This document shows positions 20,985 to 32,253 of a stretch of DNA of 64,000 bases, in pieces. Location of the stretch: the NCBI GenBank assembly GCA_011319805.1, contig SJRY01000324.1:1-64000 (forward strand). The letters are read 5' to 3'. The notes beneath the pieces were generated by a model. That model was not told the DNA's origin. It did not search any database and saw only the letters and a program-made list of their open reading frames with translations. Positions within the stretch are counted from its first letter, which is position 1. Each line of letters opens with the position of its first letter. Made by a program: the position numbers and the translations under genes. This stretch comes from Macrocybe gigantea (Eukaryota > Basidiomycota > Agaricomycetes > Agaricales > Callistosporiaceae).

Positions 20985-21965
20985 TATATCTATGGAAGGC
21001 ATGTCCTATCCATATTTATTAGTCATGTTGCCCATGTCCTGGCCAACACCTGTAGGAATATTATAGGCATGTCAGCCATGTCCTGTATAATTATATAGAA
21101 TATGGCAATCATGTGGAGCATGTCCTAGCCAACTTACAGTGGAATATTATACCCATGTTAGCCATATCCTATAGGATTACATAGAATATGGTGATCATGT
21201 GAAGCATGTCCTAGCCCACATACATAGGAATATTATGATCATGCCAACCATGTCCTATATGATCATGTAGAATATGATGCTCATGCAGAACATGTTCTGG
21301 CCCATATACAGAGAAATATTATAGTCATCCAGAGCATGTCCTAGCCAATGCCTAAAGAAATATTATAATCATACTGACCATGCTGTGTATGATCACGTAG
21401 ATCCCATTAGTCTTTGTTAGCCTTTCTGTTCTTATACCCAGTAATCACCCCTCAGTTTTTCACCCTTCCTACATATGCAGGTTAAGCCAGTTCCAGCTTC
21501 ACCATATCCCTTTATTATAGCAAGAGCTGCCATTCCCAGCCTCTCTGACCATGGACATACACAAATCTGACAAATACATGATGTCTATGCAGAGCATGTC
21601 CAGGACAATACACATATAGGAATATTATAATCATGCCTAGCATGTCCTGCAGGATGATGGATAATATGATGTTTATGAGGCACATGTTCTAGCCCATCTA
21701 TGGGGAATATTATAATTATATCAACCATGTTCTGTATGACAATATAGAATATTATCTTTGTATGCAGCATAATCCAGCCAACCTACAGAGGAATATTATA
21801 ACCTTGCAGGCCATGTCCTATAGAAAGATATAGAATATGATGTCCATGCTGATCATATCCTAGCCAATCTCCAAAGAGATATTATATTCATGCTTACCAT
21901 GTCCTATTCTAGCCAAGAACAATATTATGAATATGCTAGCCATGTACTGGCCATGTCTCATGAAT
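20985..21965. repeat. 86-bp minisatellite array, degenerate
   Basis: A unit containing AATATTATA and CATGTCCTAGCC recurs at 86 +/- 1 bp. AATATT anchors are at 21057, 21143, 21229, 21315, then 21621, 21706, 21793 and 21878, with half-steps of 44 and 43 bp at 21359 and 21921. About 200 bp of unrelated DNA (about 21405-21585) interrupts it. Roughly ten units, each diverged. Confidence 0.85.
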
Positions 21966-22215
21966 ATCATACTCTTATGTAACCAAGATCATATTCATGC
22001 AGACTAGATATAGGACTAGATATAAAATGCAATCAAAAACTACTTGGTGTTAGAACACAGGAGTGGTGGAAAGGTATTTCTTCCTCCAGTTCCAAGAGCC
22101 CCAGACTGGAATACTAACTTTAGAGGGAACTCCATCAAAACCCTAATAGTAGATCAGCCAAGAAATCAATAGTAAGGGAAACCATTACCCTTGCATGTTC
22201 CAGCATTTGAACATA
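21966..22215. other. AT-rich intergenic, no gene seen
   Basis: No ORF, repeat unit or motif that I can support. Confidence 0.4.
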
Positions 22216-24567
22216 TCACTGGTAATAGTAATGCCTAGAAAGGTTCTTGAGATACATGAATCTAGCATCACAAGAAGCCTTCTTTATGGAATATGGGGCA
22301 TCAGGATCCATAGGGTCTATCTTCATGTCCATGTCTTGGACCTCTAGCTGATCTTGGATAGAATGAGTCTTGCAGGATAATGTCAATTTACCTTGATAAT
22401 GATATAGCATTGCAAGTTACAAAAGAAAATAAAATAATCTCACCCTTCTTTCCTTTTTCATCCACTTCTACTTTCTTGTCATTATCTACTTCCTCCTCCT
22501 TGTCTTGAGTGGAACCAGTCTTGTGAGACAACATAGATTTTCCTTAAATCATGATATATAGTTCTGACTTAAGAAAGAAATGAAGTCATCTTATGCTTGT
22601 TCCCTTGCACTTTCTCATTTTTGCTGTTGACCTTATTTTCCTTCTCTTCATCTTCACCATCTTTCTCATCTTCTTTGTCTTGATCATTCCAGATGGCTTT
22701 CCCCGTTCTCTTATCCTTGACCTGGTTGACACATCAGCAGATTCATTCTTATTCTATTTGTTTCTTACCTCATCGTTGCCACCTTGTTCATCTTGATCTG
22801 TATCCATAGCTTCCCCTTTGAGTTCAATCTCCTTCTCTTGTGTTGTCTCCTTCTGAGGGGGGACTTCATTGTCAGTCTCCTTCTCACCATCAGCCTTGTC
22901 AGTATCTTCTGATTAACAGTTGACAGGTGGAGTGGCACAATGAGTTCCAGTGGCCTTCTCCTTCTCCTTGCCTTTGGAGTTCTTTTTTGAGGTTTAGGGG
23001 GCCTTGTCCTTCTTTCTTGTGTCTGGTTTTTCTTCTTTTTCTTTTTCTTTCTCCTTCTCCCACTCCTTGCCTTTGGAGGTCTTGTTCGAGGTCTTGTTCT
23101 TCTTCTCTGTAGCAGTTTCATCTTCTTTCACCTTCTCTGGCTCTTTGTCCTTTTCCTCCTTGTCATTACTCTCTCCCCTACAGAACTTCAAACCTGTCTT
23201 GCCTTGGACCTAACACTTGCACCACCATTCCCACAAGTCGGATATCTCCTTTTCCTTCAGATATGAAGAATCCTTGAGTTGGAACTTGGGAGGAACACAA
23301 TCTGAAGAGAAATAGTGGTCCGGTTGATCTTGGAGGCCTTTCCAGTTCACCTTGGTTTTCTTGCCTGTAAACACTCCTACATATCATTAATGCATGATTT
23401 GTTTGTGAGAAAAGTATGTAGGTTTATGAAAATTAAAGGTCACAAATTCCCATATGAGGTGTTTATGGGTTTTCAAGGAAAGATTGTTACTCTTAGGCAA
23501 AAGAGCAGTGTTGTCAGAGAGATTAATGGAAAGGGAGCCTTCTACATCTTCTTTTTCATTACCATCTTCCTTGTTATTGTCCTCTTTCTCCTCAGCTATA
23601 GGCCACTTAATATGTTAGATTATATCAATAATAATTGGATCACTTAATCACTTACAGAATTGGCCCTTAGCATATTCACACTACTTTGCATAAAGTCCTG
23701 TTTTCTATCCCAGAATCTCCATGAAAAGTGTGGATCCAACAGATGGATGAGAAGTCACACTATTGAAGACATTAATATCTCAGTGCCTCAGAAATAGTAT
23801 TACCTCTCACCAGCAAGTGGTTAGATCCTCTTCTGCACTCGAAGGGTGGGTGACTAGCATCAGAATCTGAGCACTCATTATGCATTTGACATTGGTAGCA
23901 AAATCGGTAAGAAGCTTTTCCAAATTCTTGCAGTTTCTAAATAACTCTATTGAATAATAAACACTGAACATATATTGAATGTGCTTACTTTGCTTGTATG
24001 GAGGCAGGCTGCAACTCCATATTCCATCGATGGGCCTCAGCTTCCAACTCTGGCATCTGTTTCTTTGACAGTTTCTTCATTCTCTCTGAGACAATATTGT
24101 TTCTGGCATTAAGCCAAGGAAATGTGTGATCCTTACCAGAGGCTTTCTTGGTGGTCTTATTGAGATCCTTCTTGTATTTGTGGATATAGACCTGGGTCAC
24201 TGTGATCTTCTTACCAAAGCTGAATGCTTTCTCAGGAATGGAAGAGGGAACAGATGATTCTCCCTTCTCCTTTCTTTGAGCATTGCAATTGGGCTTGGAA
24301 CCATAAGCCCCCAAATAGACATAGTTGTTAAAATAGATATAGATTTTCTAGCAACATAGAAGGTGAATAAATATTTGGAATAATAGAGAACCAGGTACTT
24401 GCCTTTGCTAGGTCTAGTGGTAAGTCCTTGGAGTTCACCTCTTGACTATGTTTGACTATAATAGCCACCTCTGCTGATTTCTTGATGGCATTTCTCATAT
24501 CACAGGTGGCCTCTGCCCAGCACTTTCCATGTTCCTGGAGAATATCAGTATAAGAGGTTGACCACAT
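22216..24567 (-). pseudogene. Degraded multi-exon gene of unknown function
   Basis: Minus-strand coding pieces, in order: 24567-24328, 24314-23985 (ITVTQVYIHKYKKDLNK, then ELEAEAHRWNMELQPAS), 23330-23180 (DHYFSSDCVPPKFQLKD, WEWWCKC then a TAG), a long Lys/Glu-rich tract (23190-22770), and a short piece at 22410-22216. The spacing, short AT-rich gaps and the 'EAHRWN' and 'W-K-aromatic' features resemble a large family of repeated intron-rich genes I associate with Agaricomycete genomes. I cannot name a function. The in-frame TAG and uneven spacing suggest a pseudogene. Confidence 0.4.
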
Positions 24568-24736
24568 GATGAGATGTTGAGTGGAGGTGGAATAGAAGGG
24601 GTTGAATGCAGTGGATGATGAGTGTCAAAGCTCACATATTAATTCAATGCCAGAACTAGAAAGTCAATATTGATTATGTAATTAAAATATGGAGGCAAAC
24701 AAGTACATGTAGCTATGAAAAATGAATACTTCAAGC

Positions 24737-24976
24737 CTATTCATTGGAATCTTTGAGCCAATGTTGTCCAGCTCTATTACTGTGAAATACTAGAGATGCT
24801 CTAGTACCTTTAAAATTCAAATTATAGTAAGTTAGTTCTGTTGAGTGGAAAACAGTTGCATCACCATTCCTCAAGGCCAGAACCAGACTGAGCTCATGCA
24901 GAACTAAATCACCTCCCTTGCAATCGGAGATGATCACTACTATACAGTAGTCATCATCTCTGGAGTCCTGATGGGC
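24737..24976 (-). pseudogene. TET/JBP-like 2-oxoglutarate dioxygenase fragment
   Basis: A minus-strand frame from AHQDSRDDDYC to NRAGQHW matches the core of fungal TET/JBP-type double-stranded beta-helix proteins. An HxD iron-binding pair (HQD, 24976-24968) is followed by GGDLVLHELSLVLALRNGD and GTRASLVFHSN. The position where the distal iron-binding His is expected reads TYYNL, with Tyr in place of His, a likely C to T change. A stop lies just upstream of HQD and nothing earlier is present, because GYP3 sequence starts at about 24985. The family assignment is from memory of motif layout. Confidence 0.45.
24928..24963. repeat. Imperfect inverted repeat near the inversion junction
   Basis: GAGATGAT...ATCATCTC flanks an inner ACTACT-ATAC-AGTAGT palindrome, about 20 bp from the GYP3 right-part boundary. 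It overlaps the dioxygenase fragment, so it may be coincidental. Confidence 0.5.
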
Positions 24977-24986
24977 TCATGTCACC

Positions 24987-25547
24987 ATGTTGGCATTTAA
25001 TACAGAACCTGTCATTACTGAAACACCTGAAGTCATGTCAGAAAACCCTAAAAAACCCAGACCGCAACCATGCAAATGGGAACACGCACTGCCTTGCGAG
25101 TATCGCATTCGCGCGACAGACTCCAACTCCCTTTGCCTCAAGGTCGAGGTCCAAACAATGGACACTGGTGATGTCTTTTCAGTTGCCGCGCTCCTTGATT
25201 CCGGCACAACTGGCCTCTTCCTCGATCACACATTCGCTGTGAGGCATCGCATCACAACCTGACCCCTTACCTGACTGATACCCATCCACAACATTGACGG
25301 CACTCCCAACGAAGACGGCATGATTCATGAAGTTGTGGATTTGGTGATTCACCACCAAGGCCACACCAAGCACGCCGTTTTTGCCGTCACCAGACTCGGA
25401 CACCAGGAGATGATTCTGGACTTCCCCTGGTTAAAGTTACACAATCCTGATATCGACTGGGAAAAGGGTACGATCAAAATCAATCGTTGTGAGCGCACCT
25501 GCCACACTTGCGTGAACGACGCGAAAAGCGAATGCTTGCATGAGTGA
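24987..25547 (+). pseudogene. GYP3 protease
   Basis: LLDSGTTGLFLDH carries the active-site Asp (25197-25199), followed by AVFAVTRLGHQEMILDFPWLKLHNPDIDW, the usual second half. Stops at about 25261 and 25271 interrupt it. A stop at 24969 marks where GYP3 sequence begins after the junction; no gag lies before it. Confidence 0.75.
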
Positions 25548-25562
25548 AAAGACTGAAACCGG

Positions 25563-27371
25563 ATGAAGGCTGTGATTTGCGCTTGTCGCACCGGCCCTAT
25601 GCCGCACCTCGCCACTGTCGAGGATGAAGGTGAGGTCCCCGAAATGGGATGCGATCCGGACGAACTGACCAATGAACCCATTGAGGAGGGCGATCGCTTC
25701 TTCATGATCCCCATGCATGATCCTCCGGCCGCATCCATTCACGTGATGGTGAACATTTTGCAGCGTCTCGTGGTAGCTCATGCGAAAAATAGCAAAGTGC
25801 GCACCTTTTGCGATGCAGTTCCCAATCACTTACACGAGTTCGAAGATGTATTCGCGAAGTCATCATTCAACACGCTCCCTGAACATCGCACCTGGGACCA
25901 CGTGATCGAATTGGTGCCTGACGCGAAAGCAAGCCCATGCAAGATCTACCCACTCAGCCTCGATGAGCAAAAGGAGCTCAACACCTTCCTTGAAGAGCAT
26001 CTCGCCACCGGTCATATCTGCCCGTCCAAGTCACCCATGGCTGCCCCCTTCTTCTTCATCAAGAAAAAGGATGGCACCCTTTGTCCTGTTCAAGATTATC
26101 GTGCACTCAACGCGGCAATGATCAAGAACCGATATCCCATCCCTCTGATCTCAGATCTCGTCAATCAACTGCGAGGTGCGAAGTATTTCACGAAACTGGA
26201 TGTGCGATGGGGATACAACAATGTGCGCATTCGTGAAGGCGATGAATGGAAGGCCGTGTCCTGCATGAACTGCGGCTTATTCGAGCTGCTGGTAATGTTC
26301 TTCGGCATGACGAACTCGCCCGCAACATTTCAGACCATGATGAACGACATCTTCCATGACCTTATCATGGAAGGCGTGGTCTGTGTATACCTTGATGACA
26401 TCCTGATCTTCATGAAGATGCATGAGGGACACCATCACATCACGCGCCTCATACTAGAACGCCTTCACGAGCACAAGCTGTACCTCAAGTAGGAGAAGTG
26501 CGAATTCGAGTGCACATGCATCAAATACCTCGGTCTCATTATTGAAGAGGGTAAGGTGCGCATAGATCCCGTGAAAGTTGTGGGAGTTGCGGAATGGCCA
26601 ACGCTGCAAAACTGGAAGGAGGTTCAATCCTTCCTCGGCTTTGTGAACTTCTACCGCCGGTTCATTTGCAACTTTTCACATCACACGCGTCCGCTCTTTG
26701 ACCTCACCAAGACCGATGTACGATTCCATTGGAGCGAAGCTGAACAGATCACGTTCGATGCGCTAAGGTCTGTGGTGACCAGCGAATGGATTCTCATCTT
26801 CCCCGATGATGATCGCACCTACCGCGTCGAAGCCAATAGTTCCGATTTTGTGACAGGCACCATCCTCTCGCAGGAATCTCCTGATGACAGCAAGTGGCAT
26901 CTGATCACATTCTATTCGAAGAGCCTCTCGGACATGGAACGCAACTACGAGATCCATGACAAGGAGCTGCTTGCAATCGTCTGTGCACTAGAGGAGTGGC
27001 ACCATTTCCTCAAAGGCGTGCATCACTCCATCGAGATCTGGACAGACCACAAGAATCTCAAGTACTTCCGCACGGCTCAGAGACTCAACCGGCACCAAGC
27101 GCGATGGTCGCTCTACCTCTCATGCTTCGACTTCTCACTTCATCACCACCCCGGCCACTCCATGGGTAAGCCCGATGCACTCTCACATCGCGCGGATCAC
27201 AGCAACGGGTCGGCTGACAATCGCGACATCGTGCTTCTCAAGCCAGAGCTTTTCGTGATTCGCACAACTGAGGCAATAGAGGTTGAAGGCCCAGAGAGAG
27301 GTTTGTTGCAGGAGGTTTGGGCGAAGAATCGCGAGCAGGAGTTCGAAGAAGCCATCGTGAAGGCCGCATGA
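25563..27371 (+). pseudogene. pol: GYP3 reverse transcriptase and RNase H
   Basis: RT motifs: SPMAAPFFFIKKKDGTL, YFTKLDVRWGYNNVRI, GMTNSPATFQTMMN and YLDD at 26388-26399. A TAG at 26490-26492 sits in LKxEKCEFE where relatives have Gln or Pro; the frame continues unchanged into YLGLIIEEGKVRIDP. RNase H is at 26800-27190 (YRVEANSSDFVTGTIL with Asn in place of the first catalytic Asp region residue, then EIWTDHKNLKYF). Confidence 0.85.
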
Positions 27372-27426
27372 GATCTCGCGCACACTTGCGCAAACGCCAT
27401 TTGCAGTTCTGACTGGACCAAGACCG

Positions 27427-28013
27427 ATGGACTACTCTTCTACCACGGCTGCATCTACGTACCCCGCGACATGGACCTACGATGATGCATTATTGAATTA
27501 TATCATGATTCGCGTGTCGCGGGCCATCCCGGCCATTGGAAGATGCTCGAGCTGGTCAGTTGCAATTATTGGTGGCCCTCAATGTCACGCCAAATCAGAC
27601 TCTACTGCAAGACATGTGACATGTGCCTCCAAACGAAGATCCAATGCAATGCGCCACAGGGAGAGCTCCACCCCCACAACATTCTGCCGTCGCACTGGCA
27701 CACCATCAGCATCGATTTCATCGTGGAACTCCCGGAGTCAAAGGGGTACGACGTGATCATGGTCATGGTCGATAAACTCTCCAAGCGTGCACACTTCGTT
27801 CTGATGCACACCACATGCACTGCGATAGGCGCAAATGTGCATGTGCCTGACCTCGTCGCCGACTTCTATTATGAAAATCCAACAGCTGCTGGCATGCCAG
27901 GCAAACGACGACCGCCTGAATATGAATGCTCGTGCGCGCCATGCGAATTCATAGAACCAGAGATCGATACCAACACACTGCGATGCACTCGAGGACGAGC
28001 GCGCCCTTAGAGG
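27427..28013 (+). pseudogene. GYP3 integrase, internally deleted
   Basis: The zinc domain (NYWWPSMSRQIRLYCKTCDMC) and the first catalytic Asp (ISIDFIVELPESKGYD) are present. After VPDLVADFYYEN the sequence jumps to a short C-terminal tail (EYECSCAPCEFIEPEID). The second Asp, the Glu and the GPY/F region are missing. A frame change near 27540 splits the zinc domain. This integrase cannot function. Confidence 0.75.
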
Positions 28014-28021
28014 GGGAGTAA

Positions 28022-28408
28022 TGTCAGGGGATATCCTGTGTTCCACCACCAAGTCCTCTCGACAACGTGACCCAAAGACGCTTCACGTGACGGTCATGCA
28101 ACGTTTGCACCTGTCGCGCAAGCTATTGCACCCTTCGTGCCTTTTGCATCATGGTGCTCCTGAATAAGGCTGCTTATGCACCTCGTTCCCACCTCACTCC
28201 CGCCACGTGCCCACCTCATGTAGTATCGTATATAGCTAGGTAGTGCCCTAGAGGGGAACCTTAGAGTATTCTCTTAGGTTTCCCCTCTAGGTGAGTCAGT
28301 GTACATATGTGGCTACCTCAAGAACTTAGGTTTCCCCTCTAGGTCCATCTGAGCCCCTCGCGCATATTGCACGTCACGTTTAGGCCATCCTCAGCAGTCA
28401 CCCTAACA
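28022..28408 (+). repeat. GYP3 LTR B (387 bp)
   Basis: TGTCAGGGG...CCCTAACA, preceded by a purine tract (AGAGGGGGAGTAA, 28009-28021) and followed by the TSD AATGG (28409-28413). TATATAG at 28229-28235; predicted RNA start AGAGTATTCT at 28263-28272. A 45-bp imperfect palindrome (28247-28291) is centred on the start site. Confidence 0.9.
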
Positions 28409-28413
28409 AATGG

Positions 28414-30465
28414 CATTAAGATGGATCCCATTAAAGTCGAAGGCATCAAGGAATGGCCGAAACCTACCTGTAAAAGGGACGTCCAACAATTTTTAGGCTT
28501 TTGCAATTTCTACCGACACTTCATTGAGGGATTCACAAAAATCGTGAAACCCTTGACGGAACTGACTGGAAAAGCGAATTGGACATGGGGGAAAGCCCAA
28601 GATGACGCATTCGATGGATTAAAGAATCGGATCTGTTCAGCACCAATCATCATAATGCCATGAGATGATGGAAAGTTCTGAATAGAAGTCGATGCCTTGA
28701 ACTATGCACAGGAGGCATCCTTTCTCAAGAACAATCCAATGGCACCTGGAGACTGGTGGCCTTCATGTCAAAGTCATTGAACCTGACAGAATGGAACTAC
28801 AAGATCTATGACAAAGAGATGCTCATGATTATAACTGGACTTGAGGAATGGTGCCAATACCTTTGCAGTACTAAATAGAAATTTGAGATTTGGATAGACT
28901 ATAAGAATCTCAAATATTTCTGGAAGCCTCAAAAGCTGAATCGCCAGCAAGCTTGTTGGATCTTGGAACTCCAAGACTATGACTTTGTTCTGGAGCACAA
29001 ATCCAGGAAGTCAATGATGAAGGCAGACAGTCTGTCGAGATGACCAGACCATGAGAAGGGGGAGAACGATAATGAAAACATCATACTTCTAAAGCCAGAG
29101 ATTTTTCGCCGGATTTTCATGGCAAAAATCATGCTGATACCAGAATTCCAGAACATTCTGGACCAGATCAAACGGGCCTGGAAACAAAGAGAGCCTGAGG
29201 TCCAGAAATGTCTTGATGAAGGCAAACATGGCTGGGAGGAAAATGACCGAATCGTGACATGGTTAAAACAGTACTACGTTCCCAAGAGCCAAAAGATAAG
29301 AGAACGGATCATCGAAATCCATCACTTGGATCAGATCTCGGGACACCCAGGACAAATAAAGATGCACAAGTTAATCACGCGTAACTTCTGGTGGCCCAAA
29401 ATGATGAATGATGTCAAGGCATATGTCAAAGGATGTGACAAATGCCAATGAATGAAGATCATCAGAGATCGGAAGCATGCCCCACTTCACCCGAATGAAG
29501 TACCGAAGAAACCATGGGAGATTATATCTGTAGACCTCATCAGACCCCTCCCTGAATCTCAAGGGTTCAATGGCGTAATGGTGACGGTAGATCGGTTCAC
29601 AAAAGGAGCCAAATTCATACCAGTCAATATGGAAATCACAGCAGAAGGGGTTGCTCGCAATCTATGCGACACTATATTCCTGAACTATGGACTCCCAAAG
29701 AAAGTCATCAGTGACAGAGGAGGACAATTTATCTCTGCATTCATGACAGACCTCTATGCACTTTTGGGAATTAAAGGAGCCCCTTTGACACCATATCATC
29801 CACAGACTGATGGACAAATGGAATGAGTCAATCAGGAACTTGAACAGTACCTGAAACTCTTTGTGAACTATCAGCAAACTGACTGGGCAGATTGGCTACC
29901 AATGGCCGAATTTTCCTATAAAAACCGAGTTCATTCGGTGACCAGATACTCCCCATTCTATTTGAATCACAGGCAACATCCATACACTGGAAAGGAACCT
30001 CCAAAGCACAATGCTAAGTTGCAAACTGCTGAAGAGTTTGCTGAAATGATGAAGGAAGTTTGGACCAGAGCCAAAACCTCTCTGTTAAAAGCTGCAGAGA
30101 CAATGAAATGGACCCATGACCAGAAATAGAAGCCCACCGGAAAATATCATGAGGGCGACCAGGTCTGGCTGGAAGGAACAAATATTACAACTGACCAGCC
30201 AACTGATAAGCTTAACGACAAATGGTTTGGTCCATTCAAAGTCAAATGGCGAATTGGAGAATCAGTGTATGAACTCAAACTACTGGAACATTGGAAGATT
30301 CACCCTGTCCAAAATGAATCCGAACTCACCCTGTACACAGCACCGGCATTTCCACAACAAAAAGTAGTAACAATTCTAAAACGACCTCCTCTCATTGTCG
30401 TGGAAGGAGAAGAACAATACAAAGTAGAATCTATAGTAAATTCTCGATGGAACAGAGGGAAACTA
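28414..30465 (+). pseudogene. pol: GYP2a right half: RT C-terminus, RNase H, integrase, start of chromodomain
   Basis: Starts with IKMDPIKVEGIKEWP, exactly continuing the RT broken at 10229 on the minus strand. RNase H follows with stops TGA at about 28662 and 28678 and TAG at 28876. The integrase zinc domain is at 29330-29450 (HHLDQISGHPG... CDKCQ, then TGA). The core has SVDLIRPL, VISDRGGQ and QTDGQMEx, where the catalytic-Glu region is followed by a TGA (29824-29826). The tail has a GPY/F segment and the chromodomain beginning (YKVESIVNSRWNRGKLW), cut at 30465 by TIR1-0. Confidence 0.85.
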
Positions 30466-31007
30466 TGGTGCAGGACACCTAACCACCACCACTTTTGTGC
30501 AGTGGCCAAATTGACCAGTCATCAAACCTCACCATCGTAGATGCCAAGATATCAAGCAAAATTAGTTACTCATTGATAGTCTGATAGGCATCCTATGCAT
30601 ATTTACAGTAATATCCAATTTTTTCTTCATTTTTTTTCACCAGAAATGGTCAGCCACAGGAAGAGCTGGCGAAAAGCATCAGCTGCGAATGCCAGAGCTA
30701 TGAAACAACAAAAGCATAGAACACAGAATGAGTCCAATAGCTCAGATAGCAATGTTGAGATTGTTGAGATTCTGGATTACAAGCCAGAGGATGAGTCGGG
30801 CTGGACAAGTGGTATCAACCACTGGATCAGCGATGTTGAGTGGTCAGATGAAGAAGATGACTCATCGGATGAAAGTGATTTGGAACTTGAAGAGTTGGAA
30901 GGACCCAAGTTGATAGAGAGCCTTCGAGCTGGTGTCGAAAACAAACTGGCAATCCTGCAAGATCAGCAATCACCTTCCAAGGAGTTCACAGCATACCAAA
31001 GACTCAC
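30466..31007 (+). mobile_element. TIR1-0, left portion (Tc1/mariner-type DNA transposon)
   Basis: Begins TGGTGCAGGACACCTAACC after a TA (30464-30465) inside the GYP2a chromodomain. It matches TIR1-1 with some divergence, including the N-terminal acidic protein region (SDEEDDSSDESDLELEELEG). It is cut at 31007 by GYP5 and continues at 46474. Confidence 0.85.
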
Positions 31008-31170
31008 TGTAAGCCCGCCTTTGGCTTACATCAGCTACATTACATAACAGTGGGCACTTGTTGTGTATTGTGGGCATCATGTACTTCACTTCGTTCCATA
31101 TACATCTGGCTTAAAGATTACTTCACGTTCGACTTCATCTCTGCAGTTTTCCCTTACAGGAGGGTTTTCA
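31008..31170 (+). repeat. GYP5 5' LTR
   Basis: TGTAAGCC...GTTTTCA, 163 bp; the 3' copy ends TTTTAA instead. No clear TATA box 30 nt above the candidate RNA start. Confidence 0.85.
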
Positions 31171-31175
31171 CTTTT

Positions 31176-31185
31176 TAATCTTTAA
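31176..31185 (+). promoter_or_regulatory. GYP5 candidate self-priming primer-binding site
   Basis: TAATCTTTAA, 5 nt after the LTR, is perfectly complementary to TTAAAGATTA at 31111-31120 in the LTR. Weaker than the other families: no TATA box and a different offset. Confidence 0.4.
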
Positions 31186-31252
31186 TGCCCAGTTTTGCCC
31201 ACATAAATCGCCCACTTCATTCTTCACTCAGCGACCTCAAGGCGACCTGAAA

Positions 31253-31572
31253 TGTTACAGACGCCGCCCAAAGGACTATTCATTTTCTTATCTTATCTTT
31301 CCCACATCCCTTATCTCCCCCATCATGCTGCGCAGCGCGCAGCCATCGAGTCATCCCACTTCCCTAGTCATCCTGAGTCATCTCCTTCCAGTCTTACTCA
31401 TCCGCAGTCCACAGCATTGCGCAGCCCATGGTCCGTGCTCGAGTACTGTAATGTATATAAGGACTCCCAGATGTACCAGTAGCACTAGGCTTAATATTCC
31501 TTTTGCCATCATCTCAAGACCACTCTCGCACTTAGTCTGCCCGAGTCCTTCTGAGATTCGTCTAGCCTAACA
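31253..31572 (+). repeat. GYP4b 5' LTR
   Basis: 320 bp, TGTTACAG...CTAACA, near-identical to the GYP4a LTRs; TATATAA promoter retained. Confidence 0.95.
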
Positions 31573-31638
31573 AGATATTAAGCCTCGTCGAGACTTGCTC
31601 AGACTCACACACACACCACGTCACACTTTATCAAAGAC

Positions 31639-32235
31639 TTGATCAACATTCGACGACAAGCGGTCGCCGACCCAGCGAGCACTAGCACGAACGACGAGAG
31701 CACTTGGCTCAGAGAAATAGACCAGACATTGCAGTCCACGCCATTCGCAGAGACAGTCCACGCCACCCGCAGAGACACTAGCAATCCAAACAAACGAAAG
31801 AGAGAGCACACGCCTACACCAAGTAGCGACGACGAAGAACAGGCATTTCTGAGAGAGTTTGCCTTCACCACCACAGACGAGCCCGCTGAGATCCTCAGCG
31901 AAGGAGCAGCACAACTCATTGCAGAACTCTTCCTAGAAGGAGAATACGGGATAAGCCCAGAAGAGCTGTGGTCAGACCAGAATCTTCTTGCCGAAGAAGA
32001 GGACGAACCCATCCGCAAGAAAACAAGAGAAGAACGAACACAAGCCCGAGATTTTAGGCGACAACAGATCGAGAACTATAATCGCCGAACACAGGAGGAA
32101 GACATACTGATACAGAGAGGGCACGACGCACAGAGCATACGACAGAACCAACGAGAACGACACCAGAGTCAAGGACACACAGGAACGAAACCGCCGAATC
32201 CCTTCAGAGGACCAATCCGCCGAAGCACTGCATAA
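31639..32235 (+). CDS. GYP4b ORF0: charged leader protein
   Basis: An uninterrupted 198-codon frame starting at a TTG in my reading, with no in-frame ATG. Composition: Ser/Thr-rich start, basic KRKRE patch, acidic middle, Arg/Gln-rich end. It ends in TAA, and the Gag frame continues in the same phase 18 nt later (GTGGCGAAAG at 32254). It may be an N-terminal extension of Gag reached by readthrough, or a leader ORF. No known domain recognised. Confidence 0.45.
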   Translation: MINIRRQAVADPASTSTNDESTWLREIDQTLQSTPFAETVHATRRDTSNPNKRKREHTPTPSSDDEEQAFLREFAFTTTDEPAEILSEGAAQLIAELFLEGEYGISPEELWSDQNLLAEEEDEPIRKKTREERTQARDFRRQQIENYNRRTQEEDILIQRGHDAQSIRQNQRERHQSQGHTGTKPPNPFRGPIRRSTA

Positions 32236-32253
32236 GGAGAGAATCGCACCACC

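Noticed and set aside
21001..21960. CRISPR-like spacing of CATGTCC and AATATTATA words
   Set aside because: The whole 86-bp unit is repeated and diverged; there is no constant repeat with unique spacers, and the setting is eukaryotic.
22765..23213. Lys/Glu-rich or Phe/Ser-rich proteins on opposite strands
   Set aside because: Low-complexity CTT/GAA sequence is open on both strands. I keep only the minus-strand reading, as part of a degraded gene, because flanking pieces with non-repetitive sequence are on that strand.
25437..25829. Long minus-strand frame over the GYP3 protease-RT linker
   Set aside because: Antisense shadow of the RT polyprotein; no motif of its own and no splice signals seen.
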